Of a stretch of 64,000 nucleotides of DNA, positions 17,542-25,542 are shown piece by piece. The notes beneath the pieces are model-generated. The model searched no databases and was not told where the DNA came from. It worked only from the letters and a program-made list of their open reading frames with translations. The stretch's first letter is position 1. Each line of letters opens with the position of its first letter. Location of the stretch: assembly GCF_013694245.2 (NCBI RefSeq), contig NZ_CP059322.2, positions 2,104,001 to 2,168,000 of the forward strand, in the 5' to 3' direction. The stretch is from Micromonospora ferruginea (GTDB lineage Bacteria > Actinomycetota > Actinomycetes > Mycobacteriales > Micromonosporaceae). The position numbers were made by a program, and so were the translations under genes.

Positions 17542-18000
17542 TCAGAACGGATCCCCGCACACCCGCCAGCCGCCGTCCTCCGACACCACCGGCAGCTCGC
17601 GTTCCTCGCTGCCGCCACCGTCGCGGTTCAGGCGCACCACCACCGTGGCGCGCGGACGCCCGGCCCGGGTCTTCACCGACACGTCGACGATCTCGTAGCC
17701 GCTGACCAGCGGCGGAGTGCGCACCCAACTGTCGAACCCGGTCCGGCTCCACCGGCCCCGGGCCTCGGCGCACAGCCGCTCGTAGGCCCGGTCGGTGTCC
17801 CCGGCGGCCACCTCGCGGAAGAACCCGTCCGCGGTCTCGCGCACCGGCCCCCCGGCCTGCAACACCACCTGGGCGTTCCACGCCGCCAGCCCGGCCACCC
17901 CGATCAGGCAGGTGCCCAGCCCCAGCCCGGCGACCAGCACACCGGCGCGCATCGGCCGGCGACGCCGGACCGGTCGGTGCTCCACCCGCTGCCTGCCCAT
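17542..18000 (-). CDS. Hypothetical membrane-anchored protein
   Basis: The product is about 152 residues: an Arg-rich N-terminus, one membrane span (AGVLVAGLGLGTCLIGVAGLA), then an outside domain. Its helix-strand order (ADGFFREVAAGDTDRAYERLCAEAR and WRVCGDPF) resembles the DUF4878/NTF2-like domains of secreted actinobacterial proteins. No function is known. The start is ATG 18000, with GTG 18003 also possible. It is convergent with tdk, with only three bases between the stops. Confidence 0.65.
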   Translation of the reverse strand: MGRQRVEHRPVRRRRPMRAGVLVAGLGLGTCLIGVAGLAAWNAQVVLQAGGPVRETADGFFREVAAGDTDRAYERLCAEARGRWSRTGFDSWVRTPPLVSGYEIVDVSVKTRAGRPRATVVVRLNRDGGGSEERELPVVSEDGGWRVCGDPF

Positions 18001-18049
18001 CACCGTCGACGGTAGGCAACCGGCGACCGGCGCGCAGCCGGTTACCGGG

Positions 18050-18856
18050 CTATTTGCGCAGCAGGACCAGCAGGTCGATCAGCGAGCCCGCGACGAACAG
18101 CACCAGCGCGGTGATGCGGACCGGGCGCACCGGCCGGGCCAGGAACCCGAGCAGGCGCGCCGCGACGCCCAGCAGGTGCCCTTCCAGCACGCCGGGCACC
18201 GCCAGCGGCATGGCGGCCAGGGTGAGGACCGTCAGGCAGAGCGCCAACAGTCCGGCGGCCGAGAGGATCTTCACCGGGAGCGGCTGGTCCGCCAGTCCGG
18301 TCAGTTCGACGGCGTTGACGCCGACGGCCAGCACGATCGAGGCCAGCATCAGCAGTACGAGGGCGACGCCGAAGCTGCGCTCCGTCGCGTCGGCGGCGCT
18401 GCCGACCAGCCGCCGGTCGCCGTCGGGCAGCTCGCGGGCGAGGAACTCGTCGATGCGGCGCTCCACCAGCGCGCTCGCCGCCAGCATCGGGTCTCCTGCC
18501 TGCTCGTCGCGCGAGTCGTAGGTGTCGCGCGCCTCGTCGCTCACGGCGTGCCAGAAGGCGAGGAAGGCCGCCTCGTCCACCCCGTGCGGGGCGCCGGTGG
18601 GTGGGGTGTCGACCAGGCTGGAGTGCGGCACCACCCCACCCACCGTCGCGACCGAGGTGTTCGCGACGAAGTACCGGCGGGCGTCGGCCCGCAGCGCCGC
18701 GACCCTGGCGATGCCGCGGTACTCGGTGCGGCGTCGGGCGTACGCGTCGGCGCGTTCACCCCACCGTCGCAGCCTCGCCGGAGAGATGAGGTCGACGATC
18801 GCGCTCAACCCGGCCAGGAAGAGCGCCACCTTCCCGGCGATCTCGAACACCCGCAC
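18050..18856 (-). CDS. Hypothetical multi-span membrane protein
   Basis: This 268-residue protein has one N-terminal hydrophobic segment (IAGKVALFLAGLSAIVDLI), a soluble middle part (about 25-160) with several charged helices, and three C-terminal spans (FGVALVLLMLASIVLAVGV, AGLLALCLTVLTLAAMPLA, ITALVLFVAGSLIDLLVLL). No family is recognised. The GTG start is at 18856. There are no clear partners. Confidence 0.65.
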   Translation of the reverse strand: MRVFEIAGKVALFLAGLSAIVDLISPARLRRWGERADAYARRRTEYRGIARVAALRADARRYFVANTSVATVGGVVPHSSLVDTPPTGAPHGVDEAAFLAFWHAVSDEARDTYDSRDEQAGDPMLAASALVERRIDEFLARELPDGDRRLVGSAADATERSFGVALVLLMLASIVLAVGVNAVELTGLADQPLPVKILSAAGLLALCLTVLTLAAMPLAVPGVLEGHLLGVAARLLGFLARPVRPVRITALVLFVAGSLIDLLVLLRK

Positions 18857-18911
18857 CCGGGCAGCATAGGCGCGCCGGCGTCACCGCCGAGGCCCCGAGA
18901 ATCGCCCGCAC

Positions 18912-18936
18912 GTACCTGACAGCAGGTGGCAGGTAC
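18912..18936. promoter_or_regulatory. Inverted repeat before a VOC gene
   Basis: GTACCTG (18912-18918) and CAGGTAC (18930-18936) are perfect complements with an 11-base spacer, 19 bases before the VOC gene start. Likely an operator; the regulator is unknown. Confidence 0.4.
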
Positions 18937-18955
18937 CGGCGGCAGACTGCCCGGC

Positions 18956-19327
18956 ATGACGACACACGCCAACCTCGCGATGGTCAACCTGGACAGCTCC
19001 GACCCGGCCGCCCACGCCGCCTTCTACGCCCACGCCCTCGGCGGGGAGATCACCCACAGCCAGGCCGAGTACGCCATGGTCGTCGCCGGTGGCACGTCGA
19101 TCGGCTTCGGGCTGGTGCCCGGGTACGCGCCGCCGGCCTGGCCGGACGAGACCGGCGCCAAGCGCTACCACCTCGACCTGGTCGTCGACGACGTGGCGCT
19201 CGCCGAGAAGGACCTGCTCGCCGCCGGCGCGACCCGCCCCGAGTTCCAGCCCGGCGGCGAGGGCTGGACCGTCCTGCTCGACCCGATCGGCCAGCCGTTC
19301 TGCCTGTGCCCCCGCCGCAAGGACTGA
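18956..19327 (+). CDS. VOC family protein (PhnB/glyoxalase-like)
   Basis: This 123-residue single-domain protein has the VOC beta-alpha-beta3 pattern: LAMVNLDSSDPAAHAAFYAHALGGEI, then YHLDLVVDDVALAEKDLLAAGA and LLDPIGQPFCLCP. Such small members are common in actinomycetes and often have unknown substrates. ATG start at 18956. An inverted repeat lies just upstream. Confidence 0.82.
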   Translation: MTTHANLAMVNLDSSDPAAHAAFYAHALGGEITHSQAEYAMVVAGGTSIGFGLVPGYAPPAWPDETGAKRYHLDLVVDDVALAEKDLLAAGATRPEFQPGGEGWTVLLDPIGQPFCLCPRRKD

Positions 19328-19346
19328 CCTCGGGTGGGGTCGGGGG

Positions 19347-20333
19347 TCAGCCGCGCCGACGGGCGCGGGCCGCCCAGATCGCGTACGCCGGGTCGCGGTC
19401 CAGGTTGTGCCGGTCGCGGTCGTAGCGGCGGGTGGTGCGCGGGTCAGCGTGGCCCATGGCGTCCTGCACGTCCTCCAGCGGCACCCCCTCCGAGCGGGCC
19501 GTGGTGGCGAACGCGTGCCGCAGCGAGTGCGGCGACAGCCGCGCCCAGGCGGCGATCCCGGCGCTCTGCGCGAGGCGGCGCACCAGCCGGAACACGGCGT
19601 GCCGGTCCAGCCGCCCACCGGTGCCGGTGACCAGCAGCGGCCCGGTCAGCTCCGGCACCGTCACGCCCTGCGCGGCGGCCCGGTCGGCCAGGTAGGCGTC
19701 GAGCGCGTACGCGGTGCCCGGGGTGAGCGCGCGGCGGCGTACCTTGCCGCCCTTGCCGACGAAGCGGACGCTGCGGTGCCCGCGCTCCGCGCCCAGGTCG
19801 GCCAGGTTGAGCGAGACCAGCTCGCCGACGCGCAGCCCCAGGTCGGCCAGGAGCGCCAGCGCGGCCCGGTTGCGCGCGGCCGTCGGGCCGGTGTCGGCGT
19901 CGGCGGCGGCCAGCAGCGCGTCGACCTCCTCCGGACTCAGGCCGACGGTGGCCGAGTGGTCCCGGTCGACCCGGGGCCGGTCCGCCGCGGCGACCGGGTT
20001 GGCCGGCACCGCGCCGAGCTTGACCAGGAAGTCGTACCAACTCGACAGCGCGGACAGCCGGCGGGCCACGGTGGCCGGGGTGAGCGGACGCCCGTCCCGC
20101 CCGCGCGGGGTGGACTCCAGGTCCCGGCCGTACGCGTTGACGTCGAGGAAGGTGACCCGCAGCGGCTCCACGCCGCGCTCGGCGCACCAGCGCAGCCAGC
20201 CGGTGACGTCGCGGCGGTAGGCGTCACGGGTGTGCTCGGACAGGCGCCGGTTGCGCAGCCACGCCTCGGTGAAGTCGGCCGGGCCGCCGGGCAGGGCGGG
20301 ACGCGCGCGGGGCAACACCTCGGGACGCAACAT
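19347..20333 (-). CDS. Tyrosine recombinase (XerC/D-like)
   Basis: The product is 328 residues. An N-terminal SAM-like core-binding domain (RNRRLSEHTRDAYRRDVTGW) precedes the catalytic domain. The active-site set is complete: Arg in LGLRVGELVSL, Lys in GKGGKVRRR, the HxxR pair in HSLRHAFATT, His in MGHADPRTTRRY and the nucleophile Tyr in that same block or in RYDRDRHNLD just after. No phage genes or att repeats are seen nearby, so it may be a housekeeping-type or orphan recombinase. Confidence 0.88.
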   Translation of the reverse strand: MLRPEVLPRARPALPGGPADFTEAWLRNRRLSEHTRDAYRRDVTGWLRWCAERGVEPLRVTFLDVNAYGRDLESTPRGRDGRPLTPATVARRLSALSSWYDFLVKLGAVPANPVAAADRPRVDRDHSATVGLSPEEVDALLAAADADTGPTAARNRAALALLADLGLRVGELVSLNLADLGAERGHRSVRFVGKGGKVRRRALTPGTAYALDAYLADRAAAQGVTVPELTGPLLVTGTGGRLDRHAVFRLVRRLAQSAGIAAWARLSPHSLRHAFATTARSEGVPLEDVQDAMGHADPRTTRRYDRDRHNLDRDPAYAIWAARARRRG

Positions 20334-20334
20334 G

Positions 20335-20349
20335 TGAGAAAGGCTCTCA
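20335..20349. promoter_or_regulatory. Small inverted repeat in the recombinase/WYL divergent region
   Basis: TGAGA (20335-20339) and TCTCA (20345-20349) flank five bases, directly upstream of the recombinase start. A TACCGT -10-like box (20404-20409) lies six bases before the ATG of the WYL gene, which is thus probably leaderless. Confidence 0.3.
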
Positions 20350-20415
20350 GTCGGTGGCGTGTTTCGCGACGAGGCGCGCCCGAGAAGGATTTCCGGCGCG
20401 GGCTACCGTCGGCGG

Positions 20416-21435
20416 ATGCGCGCCAGCCGACTGGTCTCCCTGCTGCTGCTCCTGCAGACCCGGGGGCGGATGACCGCCGGGGAACTCGCCGAGGCCCTGG
20501 AGGTGTCGGTGCGCACCGTCTACCGCGACGTCGAGTCGCTCGGCGCCGCCGGCGTCCCGGTGTACGCCGACCGGGGCCCGGCCGGCGGCTACCGGCTGCT
20601 GGAGGGCTGGCGCACCCGGCTCACCGGGCTGACCGGGCCGGAGGCCGACGCGCTGTTCCTCGCCGGCCTGCCCGGCCCGGCCGCCGAGCTGGGCCTGGCG
20701 TCCGCGGTGGCCGCCGCCGAGCTGAAGGTACGCGCCGCGCTGCCCGACGAACTGGCCGACCGCACCGGCCGCATCCGGCAACGCTTCCACCTGGACGCGC
20801 CCGGCTGGTTCCGCCACCCCGAGCCGGTGCCGCACCTGGAGACGCTGGCCGGGGCGGTGTGGACCGACCGGCTGGTCCGGCTGCGCTACCGGCGCTGGCG
20901 CGCGCCGCGCGAGATCACCCGGCTGGTCGCCCCGCTGGGCGTGGTGCTCAAGGCCGGCCGGTGGTACCTGGTGGCCCGCTGCGACGACGACGTGCGCACC
21001 TACCGGGTCGGCGCGGTGCTCGACGCGAGCGTCACCGACGAGCACGCCGAGCGGCCCGACGGGTTCGACCTGGCCACCTACTGGCGGGAGTGGACCGCCC
21101 GCTACGAGCGCGACGTCTACCGCGAGCAGGCCCGGATCCGGCTCACCGCCGCCGCGCTGGAGTTCATGCCGTACGTCTTCCCGCCGGAGATGAGCCGCGC
21201 GGCCCGGGCAGCGGCCGGCGAACCCGGCCCGGACGGCTGGCTGGAGACCACCGTGCCGATCGAGTCGGTGCGCCACGCCCACGGCGAGCTGCTCAAGCTC
21301 GGCGCCGAGGTGGAGGTGCTGGCGCCGGCGGAGCTGCGCGCCCGGTTCACCGCCACCGCGCACGCGCTGACCCGGCTCTACCCCGACGCCGACGCGGGGG
21401 CCGCCGGCGTACCGGCCTCCCCCGCGTCGGCATGA
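20416..21435 (+). CDS. HTH-WYL transcriptional regulator
   Basis: This 339-residue protein has an N-terminal winged HTH (LLLLQTRGRMTAGELAEAL and VSVRTVYRDVESLGAAGVPV), then a WYL domain with GRWYLVARCDDDVRTYRVG, and a C-terminal WCX-like region. WYL proteins sense nucleic-acid or nucleotide ligands and act in DNA damage or defence control, among other roles. The target is unknown; it is divergent from the tyrosine recombinase, which it may control. Confidence 0.88.
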   Translation: MRASRLVSLLLLLQTRGRMTAGELAEALEVSVRTVYRDVESLGAAGVPVYADRGPAGGYRLLEGWRTRLTGLTGPEADALFLAGLPGPAAELGLASAVAAAELKVRAALPDELADRTGRIRQRFHLDAPGWFRHPEPVPHLETLAGAVWTDRLVRLRYRRWRAPREITRLVAPLGVVLKAGRWYLVARCDDDVRTYRVGAVLDASVTDEHAERPDGFDLATYWREWTARYERDVYREQARIRLTAAALEFMPYVFPPEMSRAARAAAGEPGPDGWLETTVPIESVRHAHGELLKLGAEVEVLAPAELRARFTATAHALTRLYPDADAGAAGVPASPASA

Positions 21436-21442
21436 GGCGCGC

Positions 21443-21874
21443 TCAGGCGGTGGTGAGCTGACGGTGGCCGTTGCCCTCCGTCGCGGTCACCGTGATGCGG
21501 CGCGGCTTGGCGCGCTCGGCGATCGGGATGCGCAGGGTCAGCACGCCGTTGTCGTAGCCGGCCTCCAGCCGGTCGGTGTCCAGCGTGTCGCCCAGGAAGA
21601 GCTGCCGCGTGAACGTGCCCATCGGTCGCTCGGCGGCGACCAGCTCGACCTGCTCGCCGGTGGGGCGGCGACGCTCGGCGCGCACGGTCAGCACGTTGCG
21701 CTCGACGGTGCAGTCGATGCTGTCCGGGTCGACGCCGGGCAGGTCGAACGCGGCGTAGAAGTGGTCGCCGTCGCGGTAGGCGTCCAGGTGCATCACCGCC
21801 GGCCGGGTGGTGGTGCCGAAGAACTGCTCGGCGATCCGGTCGATCTCACGGAACGGGTCGGTACGCATCAACAT
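21443..21874 (-). CDS. hsp20: Small heat-shock protein Hsp20
   Basis: This 143-residue alpha-crystallin-type chaperone has N-terminal DPFREIDRIAEQFFG and a core domain with YAAFDLPGVDPDSIDCTVERNVLTVRAER (split by normal loops), ending in GVLTLRIPIAERAKPRRI with the IPI anchor motif. It binds unfolding proteins and holds them soluble. A HAIR operator 40 bases upstream shows control by the heat-shock repressor HspR. Confidence 0.93.
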   Translation of the reverse strand: MLMRTDPFREIDRIAEQFFGTTTRPAVMHLDAYRDGDHFYAAFDLPGVDPDSIDCTVERNVLTVRAERRRPTGEQVELVAAERPMGTFTRQLFLGDTLDTDRLEAGYDNGVLTLRIPIAERAKPRRITVTATEGNGHRQLTTA

Positions 21875-21913
21875 GGCCGTTGCCTCCTCGGTTCTCCTGG
21901 CCCAAGGTCTCCG

Positions 21914-21934
21914 GTTGAGTCGAGGGGACTCAAC
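21914..21934. promoter_or_regulatory. HAIR element (HspR operator) of hsp20
   Basis: GTTGAGT (21914-21920), seven bases, ACTCAAC (21928-21934). It matches the HspR-associated inverted repeat CTTGAGT-N7-ACTCAAG except at the outer base of each arm. Its position before the hsp20 start supports repression by HspR, relieved on heat shock. Confidence 0.8.
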
Positions 21935-21949
21935 TTCTCGGTTTCTGTT

Positions 21950-22459
21950 TTAGCGCGACGCCGCGGCGTCGTCAACCCGGGCCGGCAGTGACTTCTCGAA
22001 CCAGTGCTGCGCGTACGGCCCGGCGTTGAACGCGGGGATCTCCCGGTAGCCGTGACGCGCGTAGAGGGCGCGCGCCTCGACCAGGTCGGAGCGGGTGTCC
22101 AGCCGGATCCGGTCCGCGCCGGCCGCACCCGCGCCCGCCTCCACGGCGGCGAGCAGAACGGCGCCGCCCCCCGAACCCCGGTGCGCCGGACGCACGTAGA
22201 CCCGGGTCAGCTCCGCCCAGCCCGGCCGCCGGCGCAGCCCGGCGCACCCGGCGAGCCGGCCGTCGCGGCGGGCCAGCACCAGCAGCCCCGTCGGCGGGAC
22301 CAGGTCGTCGCTGGGCATCTCGGCCAGCGCGGCGTCCACCTCGCCGGGGCGCTCCGGGCGGCCGTACCAGCGGCGCACCATCTCCGCCATGTACTCGCGC
22401 AGCAGCGCGGCCGCGTCCGGATCGTCGGGCCGGGCGAGGTGCGTCGTCCAGCCGGTCAC
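21950..22459 (-). CDS. GNAT-family acetyltransferase
   Basis: This 169-residue GNAT fold protein has the acetyl-CoA loop at VYVRPAHRGSGGGAVLLAAV and a C-terminal RLDTRSDLVEARALYARHGYREI. The start GTG at 22459 overlaps the upstream DUF2087 gene stop (GTGA), so the two are coupled. The substrate is unknown. Confidence 0.85.
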   Translation of the reverse strand: MTGWTTHLARPDDPDAAALLREYMAEMVRRWYGRPERPGEVDAALAEMPSDDLVPPTGLLVLARRDGRLAGCAGLRRRPGWAELTRVYVRPAHRGSGGGAVLLAAVEAGAGAAGADRIRLDTRSDLVEARALYARHGYREIPAFNAGPYAQHWFEKSLPARVDDAAASR

Positions 22460-22983
22460 GGACCGGTCCGCCAGTAGACGCCCTGCTCGCGGGTGAGCAG
22501 CATGTCGTCGATCAGGTAGCGGCGGAGCGTGACGTGGTCGGCCTCGCCGCCGTCGCACCAGGGGCGCAGGGCGTCGTCCACCGCCCGCTCCGGGTAGCGC
22601 AACCCCGGCTCGAAGGTGCGCTCGGTGATGTGTTCCAGCACCACCCGACGCCGGCCGCGCTGCGCGGGCAGCCGGACCAGCGCGCCGTCGCGCAGGAACG
22701 TGCGCAGGATCGTCTCGCGCGGGTCGGCCGCCGGCGTCGCCGGAGCCGCCGACGCGGCCCGGGCGAACTCGCGCAGCCGCTCGCCGTCGACCCGCAGCCC
22801 GGCCGCGTCGTCGGCCAGCACCCCCGCGTCGGTGAGCCGGCGCACCGCGGTGGCGGCGTCCCGGGCGGGCAGGCCGGTGCGGGCCACCACCGAGGGCACG
22901 TCCCGGGCGCCGAGGACGATCGCGGCGAACACGACACGGCGGCGCTCGTCGGCGAGCGCCCCCGCCAGAGCTTGTGCGGTCAT
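22456..22983 (-). CDS. DUF2087 domain protein with N-terminal winged-helix-like region
   Basis: The product is 175 residues. The C-terminal half carries the DUF2087 pattern: VVLEHITERTFEPGLRYPERAV followed by DHVTLRRYLIDDMLLTREQGVYWR. The N-terminal half (RRRVVFAAIVLGARDVPSVVARTGLPARDAATAVRRLTDAGVL, with breaks) looks like an ArsR-type winged helix. It is probably a small regulator; the function is not established. It shares an operon with the GNAT gene. Confidence 0.75.
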   Translation of the reverse strand: MTAQALAGALADERRRVVFAAIVLGARDVPSVVARTGLPARDAATAVRRLTDAGVLADDAAGLRVDGERLREFARAASAAPATPAADPRETILRTFLRDGALVRLPAQRGRRRVVLEHITERTFEPGLRYPERAVDDALRPWCDGGEADHVTLRRYLIDDMLLTREQGVYWRTGP

Positions 22984-23055
22984 GGGCGGCAGCCTGCCAG
23001 CCGCCACCCGGGGCGGCCAGGCGTTTTCGCCGCCGGCAGGCGCGGCGCGCGACGG

Positions 23056-23622
23056 TCAGGCCGCGACGGTGGCGGCGAAGTCGACGTCGGTGGCCTCGAC
23101 CGTGCCGGCGGTGCGGCCCGGGGCGCTCTGGAACCCCCAGTAGAGGTTGGTGTGCGCGATGACCTGCGCCGGCGGGGGCGCGCCGTAGGCGGACAGGTCC
23201 TCGGTGGTGTGCGCGTCGGCGACCAGGACGGCGTCGTAGCCGCGGGTGAAACCGCCGTGCAACGTCGAGCGGATGCACGCGTCGGTCTGCGCGCCGGTCA
23301 CCACGAGCCGGCCCACCCGGGCGTCGGCGAGCACCCGCTCCAGGTCGGTGTCCTCGAACGAGTCGCCGTAGGCCTTGTGCACCAGCGCCTCGTCGTCGCG
23401 GCGCGTCAGCTCCGGCACGATCTGCCACGGCTCACTGCCGGCCGGCAGGTCCTCGGCGCGGTGCTGCACCCAGACCACCGGGACGCCGGCGGCGCGGGCG
23501 CGCTCGACCAGGGCGGCGATGGTGGCGACCACCCGGTCGCGGTCGTGGGCCTCGGCCACCACACCGTTCTGCACGTCGACGACGAGCAGGGCGGTGCGCG
23601 GGCGGTCGGGAAGCGTGGTCAT
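23056..23622 (-). CDS. Isochorismatase-like cysteine hydrolase
   Basis: This 188-residue protein has the full catalytic triad of the family: Asp in LLVVDVQNGVV, Lys in LVHKAYGDSFEDTDLERVL, and Cys in GAQTDACIRSTLHGGFTRGYD. Such stand-alone enzymes are often amidohydrolases (nicotinamidase- or N-carbamoylsarcosine-amidase-like) rather than true isochorismatases. ATG start at 23622. It is 7 kb from the biosynthetic cluster and probably unrelated to it. Confidence 0.88.
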   Translation of the reverse strand: MTTLPDRPRTALLVVDVQNGVVAEAHDRDRVVATIAALVERARAAGVPVVWVQHRAEDLPAGSEPWQIVPELTRRDDEALVHKAYGDSFEDTDLERVLADARVGRLVVTGAQTDACIRSTLHGGFTRGYDAVLVADAHTTEDLSAYGAPPPAQVIAHTNLYWGFQSAPGRTAGTVEATDVDFAATVAA

Positions 23623-23689
23623 GGCGGGACTCCTTCGGCGGCTGTCGTCGCGACGAACCTAACCGTGGTCCCCGACACTTCCGGCCGGG

Positions 23690-24085
23690 TCAGAGGCGGT
23701 GCCCGGTGGTCGCGTCCACGTGCCCGGGCACCGCGTCGTGCCGGTCCCCGACGCTCGACGTGCCGGACGGCTCGAACATCAGGATCGACGCGCCGTCCGG
23801 CGCGTACGGCCGGTGCGCCACCCCGCGCGGCACCACGAACACCGCGCCGCGCGGCAGCGTGACCTCGCGCTGCCCGCCGTCGGCGCCGTCGCGCAGCGCG
23901 ATGCGCAGCTCCCCGTCGAGCACCAGGAAGAACTCGTCGGTGTGGTCGTGGCTGTGCCAGACGTGCTCGCCGGCCACCTTCGCGATCCGCACGTCGTAGT
24001 CGTTGACCGTGGTGACGATCCGCGGACTCCACAACTGGTCGAACCGCGCCAGGGCGGCGGCCAGCTCGATCGGTTCAGCGCTCAT
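23690..24085 (-). CDS. Cupin-domain protein
   Basis: This 131-residue single cupin barrel has metal ligands His and Glu in VWHSHDHTDEFFLVLDGEL and His in FVVPRGVAHRPYA. The role may be a small isomerase, dioxygenase or binding protein and cannot be predicted. ATG 24085 is chosen; a GTG 18 bases upstream is an alternative. Confidence 0.8.
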   Translation of the reverse strand: MSAEPIELAAALARFDQLWSPRIVTTVNDYDVRIAKVAGEHVWHSHDHTDEFFLVLDGELRIALRDGADGGQREVTLPRGAVFVVPRGVAHRPYAPDGASILMFEPSGTSSVGDRHDAVPGHVDATTGHRL

Positions 24086-24112
24086 CCGGCCATCCTCGCG
24101 CACCGGCGCCGG

Positions 24113-24601
24113 TCAGAGGAACCGGTGCATGACGTGCAGGCCCACCCGACCCTCGCGCGGATGGGCGAACGCCTGCGGCACGGTGCCGACCACGGTGAAG
24201 CCGAGCCGCCGGTAGAGCTCCACCGCCGCGGTGTTGGTCTCCACCACGGCGTTGAACTGCATCGCGGCGAAGCCCTGCCGGCGCGTCCAGTCCAGCGCGT
24301 CCTCGCACAGGGCCCGACCGACGCCCCGGCCGCGGGCGGCGGCCGAGACCATGAAACTCGCCGTCGCCACGTGCGAGCCCGGGCCGGGCTTGTTGGCGCC
24401 CATCTTCGCGGTGCCGAGCACGACGCCGTCGTCGTCCACCGCCACCGAGGTACGCCCCGGCGGGCGTTCCAGCCACACCTCGCGCGCCACCTCGGCGGGC
24501 CAGGTCGGGTCGTAGACGAACGTGTCGCCGGCGGTCAGGACGTCCTCGACGATCGGCCAGACCTGCGGCCAGTCGGCGTCGGTGCAGTCACGGATGCGCA
24601 T
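24113..24601 (-). CDS. GNAT-family acetyltransferase
   Basis: This 162-residue GNAT protein shows IRDCTDADWPQVWPIVEDVL at the N-terminus, the CoA pyrophosphate loop VSAAARGRGVGRALCEDAL, and VETNTAAVELYRRLGFTVVGT. The last block resembles phosphinothricin/antibiotic-type N-acetyltransferases, but the substrate is unknown. ATG start at 24601. Confidence 0.85.
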   Translation of the reverse strand: MRIRDCTDADWPQVWPIVEDVLTAGDTFVYDPTWPAEVAREVWLERPPGRTSVAVDDDGVVLGTAKMGANKPGPGSHVATASFMVSAAARGRGVGRALCEDALDWTRRQGFAAMQFNAVVETNTAAVELYRRLGFTVVGTVPQAFAHPREGRVGLHVMHRFL

Positions 24602-24692
24602 CGCCGGCACGCTAGCGCCGACCGGGCCACCCCGCCACCGCATTCCGGCGGGGCCCGGCACGCCTCCTGATCACCGGGCCGGGCGGCCGGGC

Positions 24693-24706
24693 CATACTTG
24701 TCGCCA
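24693..24706 (+). promoter_or_regulatory. -10 box of a probably leaderless membrane-protein gene
   Basis: CATACT (24693-24698) lies seven bases before ATG 24706, with no ribosome site, the same spacing as in several other genes of the window. Confidence 0.4.
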
Positions 24707-25533
24707 TGCTCTGGGGTGTCAGCGGGCCGCTCTTCCTCCTCGACTACCTGGGCGCGGTGGCCGTGGCCGTCGCGCTCGCCCTGGCGGTGCGGGAGCTGAC
24801 CGGGCGCCGCGCCCGCGGCGCGACGCCCGACCGGGTCGAGCTGGCGTACCTCACCGACCGGGCGCTGCTGGCCTGCCAGGTCGGCGTGGCCGCGCTGCGC
24901 CGCACCGGCGGGGTGACCGTGGGTGAACTCGCCACCCTGCACGCCGACGGCCCGCCGCCGCCCCGCTCACCGGCGCTGGTGCGCGCCCTGCACACCGCGC
25001 TGCGCCGCCCGCAGACCTGGGCCGCGGTCCTCGCCGACCCCGACGTCGGCCGGGCGCTGCGCCGCACCGTCGCCCGGCTGGCCCGCGACGGCTGGCTGCT
25101 CACCCCCGCGCAGCGGCGACGCGTCGCGCTGGGCACCCTGCCCCTGTTCGTGGTCGCCGCCGTCGGCGTGACCCGGCTCGTGGAGAGCGCGGTCGAGGGA
25201 CGCGCCGCCGGCGGCCCGGCGTCGGTCGCCGGGCTGCTGCTGTGCTGCCTGGCCACGGCGCTGGGCGGCTGGTGGCTGACCGAGGTGCCGGAGACCGGCG
25301 CCGCCGCCCGCCGCCTGCTGCGCCTGCTGCGCCGGCTGCGCCGCGAGCACGCCGACCTGGACCCCGAACGCCGCCCGGTCTGGCAGGGGCGCGACACCGA
25401 CGCGCTGCTGACCGCCATGGCGCTGTTCGGCCCCCGACCGCTGCTCGCCGTCGACCCGGCCTTCGCCGTGCAGGTCGGCGTCGACCCGGAACGCGGCCGA
25501 CCCCGACCCGAGCGTCGGCCCGCCCGCCGCTGA
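24706..25533 (+). CDS. TIGR04222-type membrane protein
   Basis: This 275-residue protein has an N-terminal span (GPLFLLDYLGAVAVAVALALAV), the typical block DRVELAYLTDRALLACQVGVAALRRTG of the actinobacterial TIGR04222 domain, and two central spans (LPLFVVAAVGVTRLV and VAGLLLCCLATALGGWWL). The Gly/Cys-rich C-terminus of many members is absent; instead it ends in an Arg/Pro-rich tail. The function is unknown. Confidence 0.7.
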   Translation: MLWGVSGPLFLLDYLGAVAVAVALALAVRELTGRRARGATPDRVELAYLTDRALLACQVGVAALRRTGGVTVGELATLHADGPPPPRSPALVRALHTALRRPQTWAAVLADPDVGRALRRTVARLARDGWLLTPAQRRRVALGTLPLFVVAAVGVTRLVESAVEGRAAGGPASVAGLLLCCLATALGGWWLTEVPETGAAARRLLRLLRRLRREHADLDPERRPVWQGRDTDALLTAMALFGPRPLLAVDPAFAVQVGVDPERGRPRPERRPARR

Positions 25534-25542
25534 GCGCGGCGC

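Noticed and set aside
19347-20333. Tyrosine recombinase as the mark of an integrated element
   Set aside because: No tRNA, direct att repeats, phage or conjugation genes are visible around it; GC and codon use match the neighbours.
23056-23622. Isochorismatase-like gene as supplier of a dihydroxybenzoate starter
   Set aside because: It is 7 kb from the cluster, no isochorismate synthase or DHB dehydrogenase is nearby, and the family is mostly other amidohydrolases.
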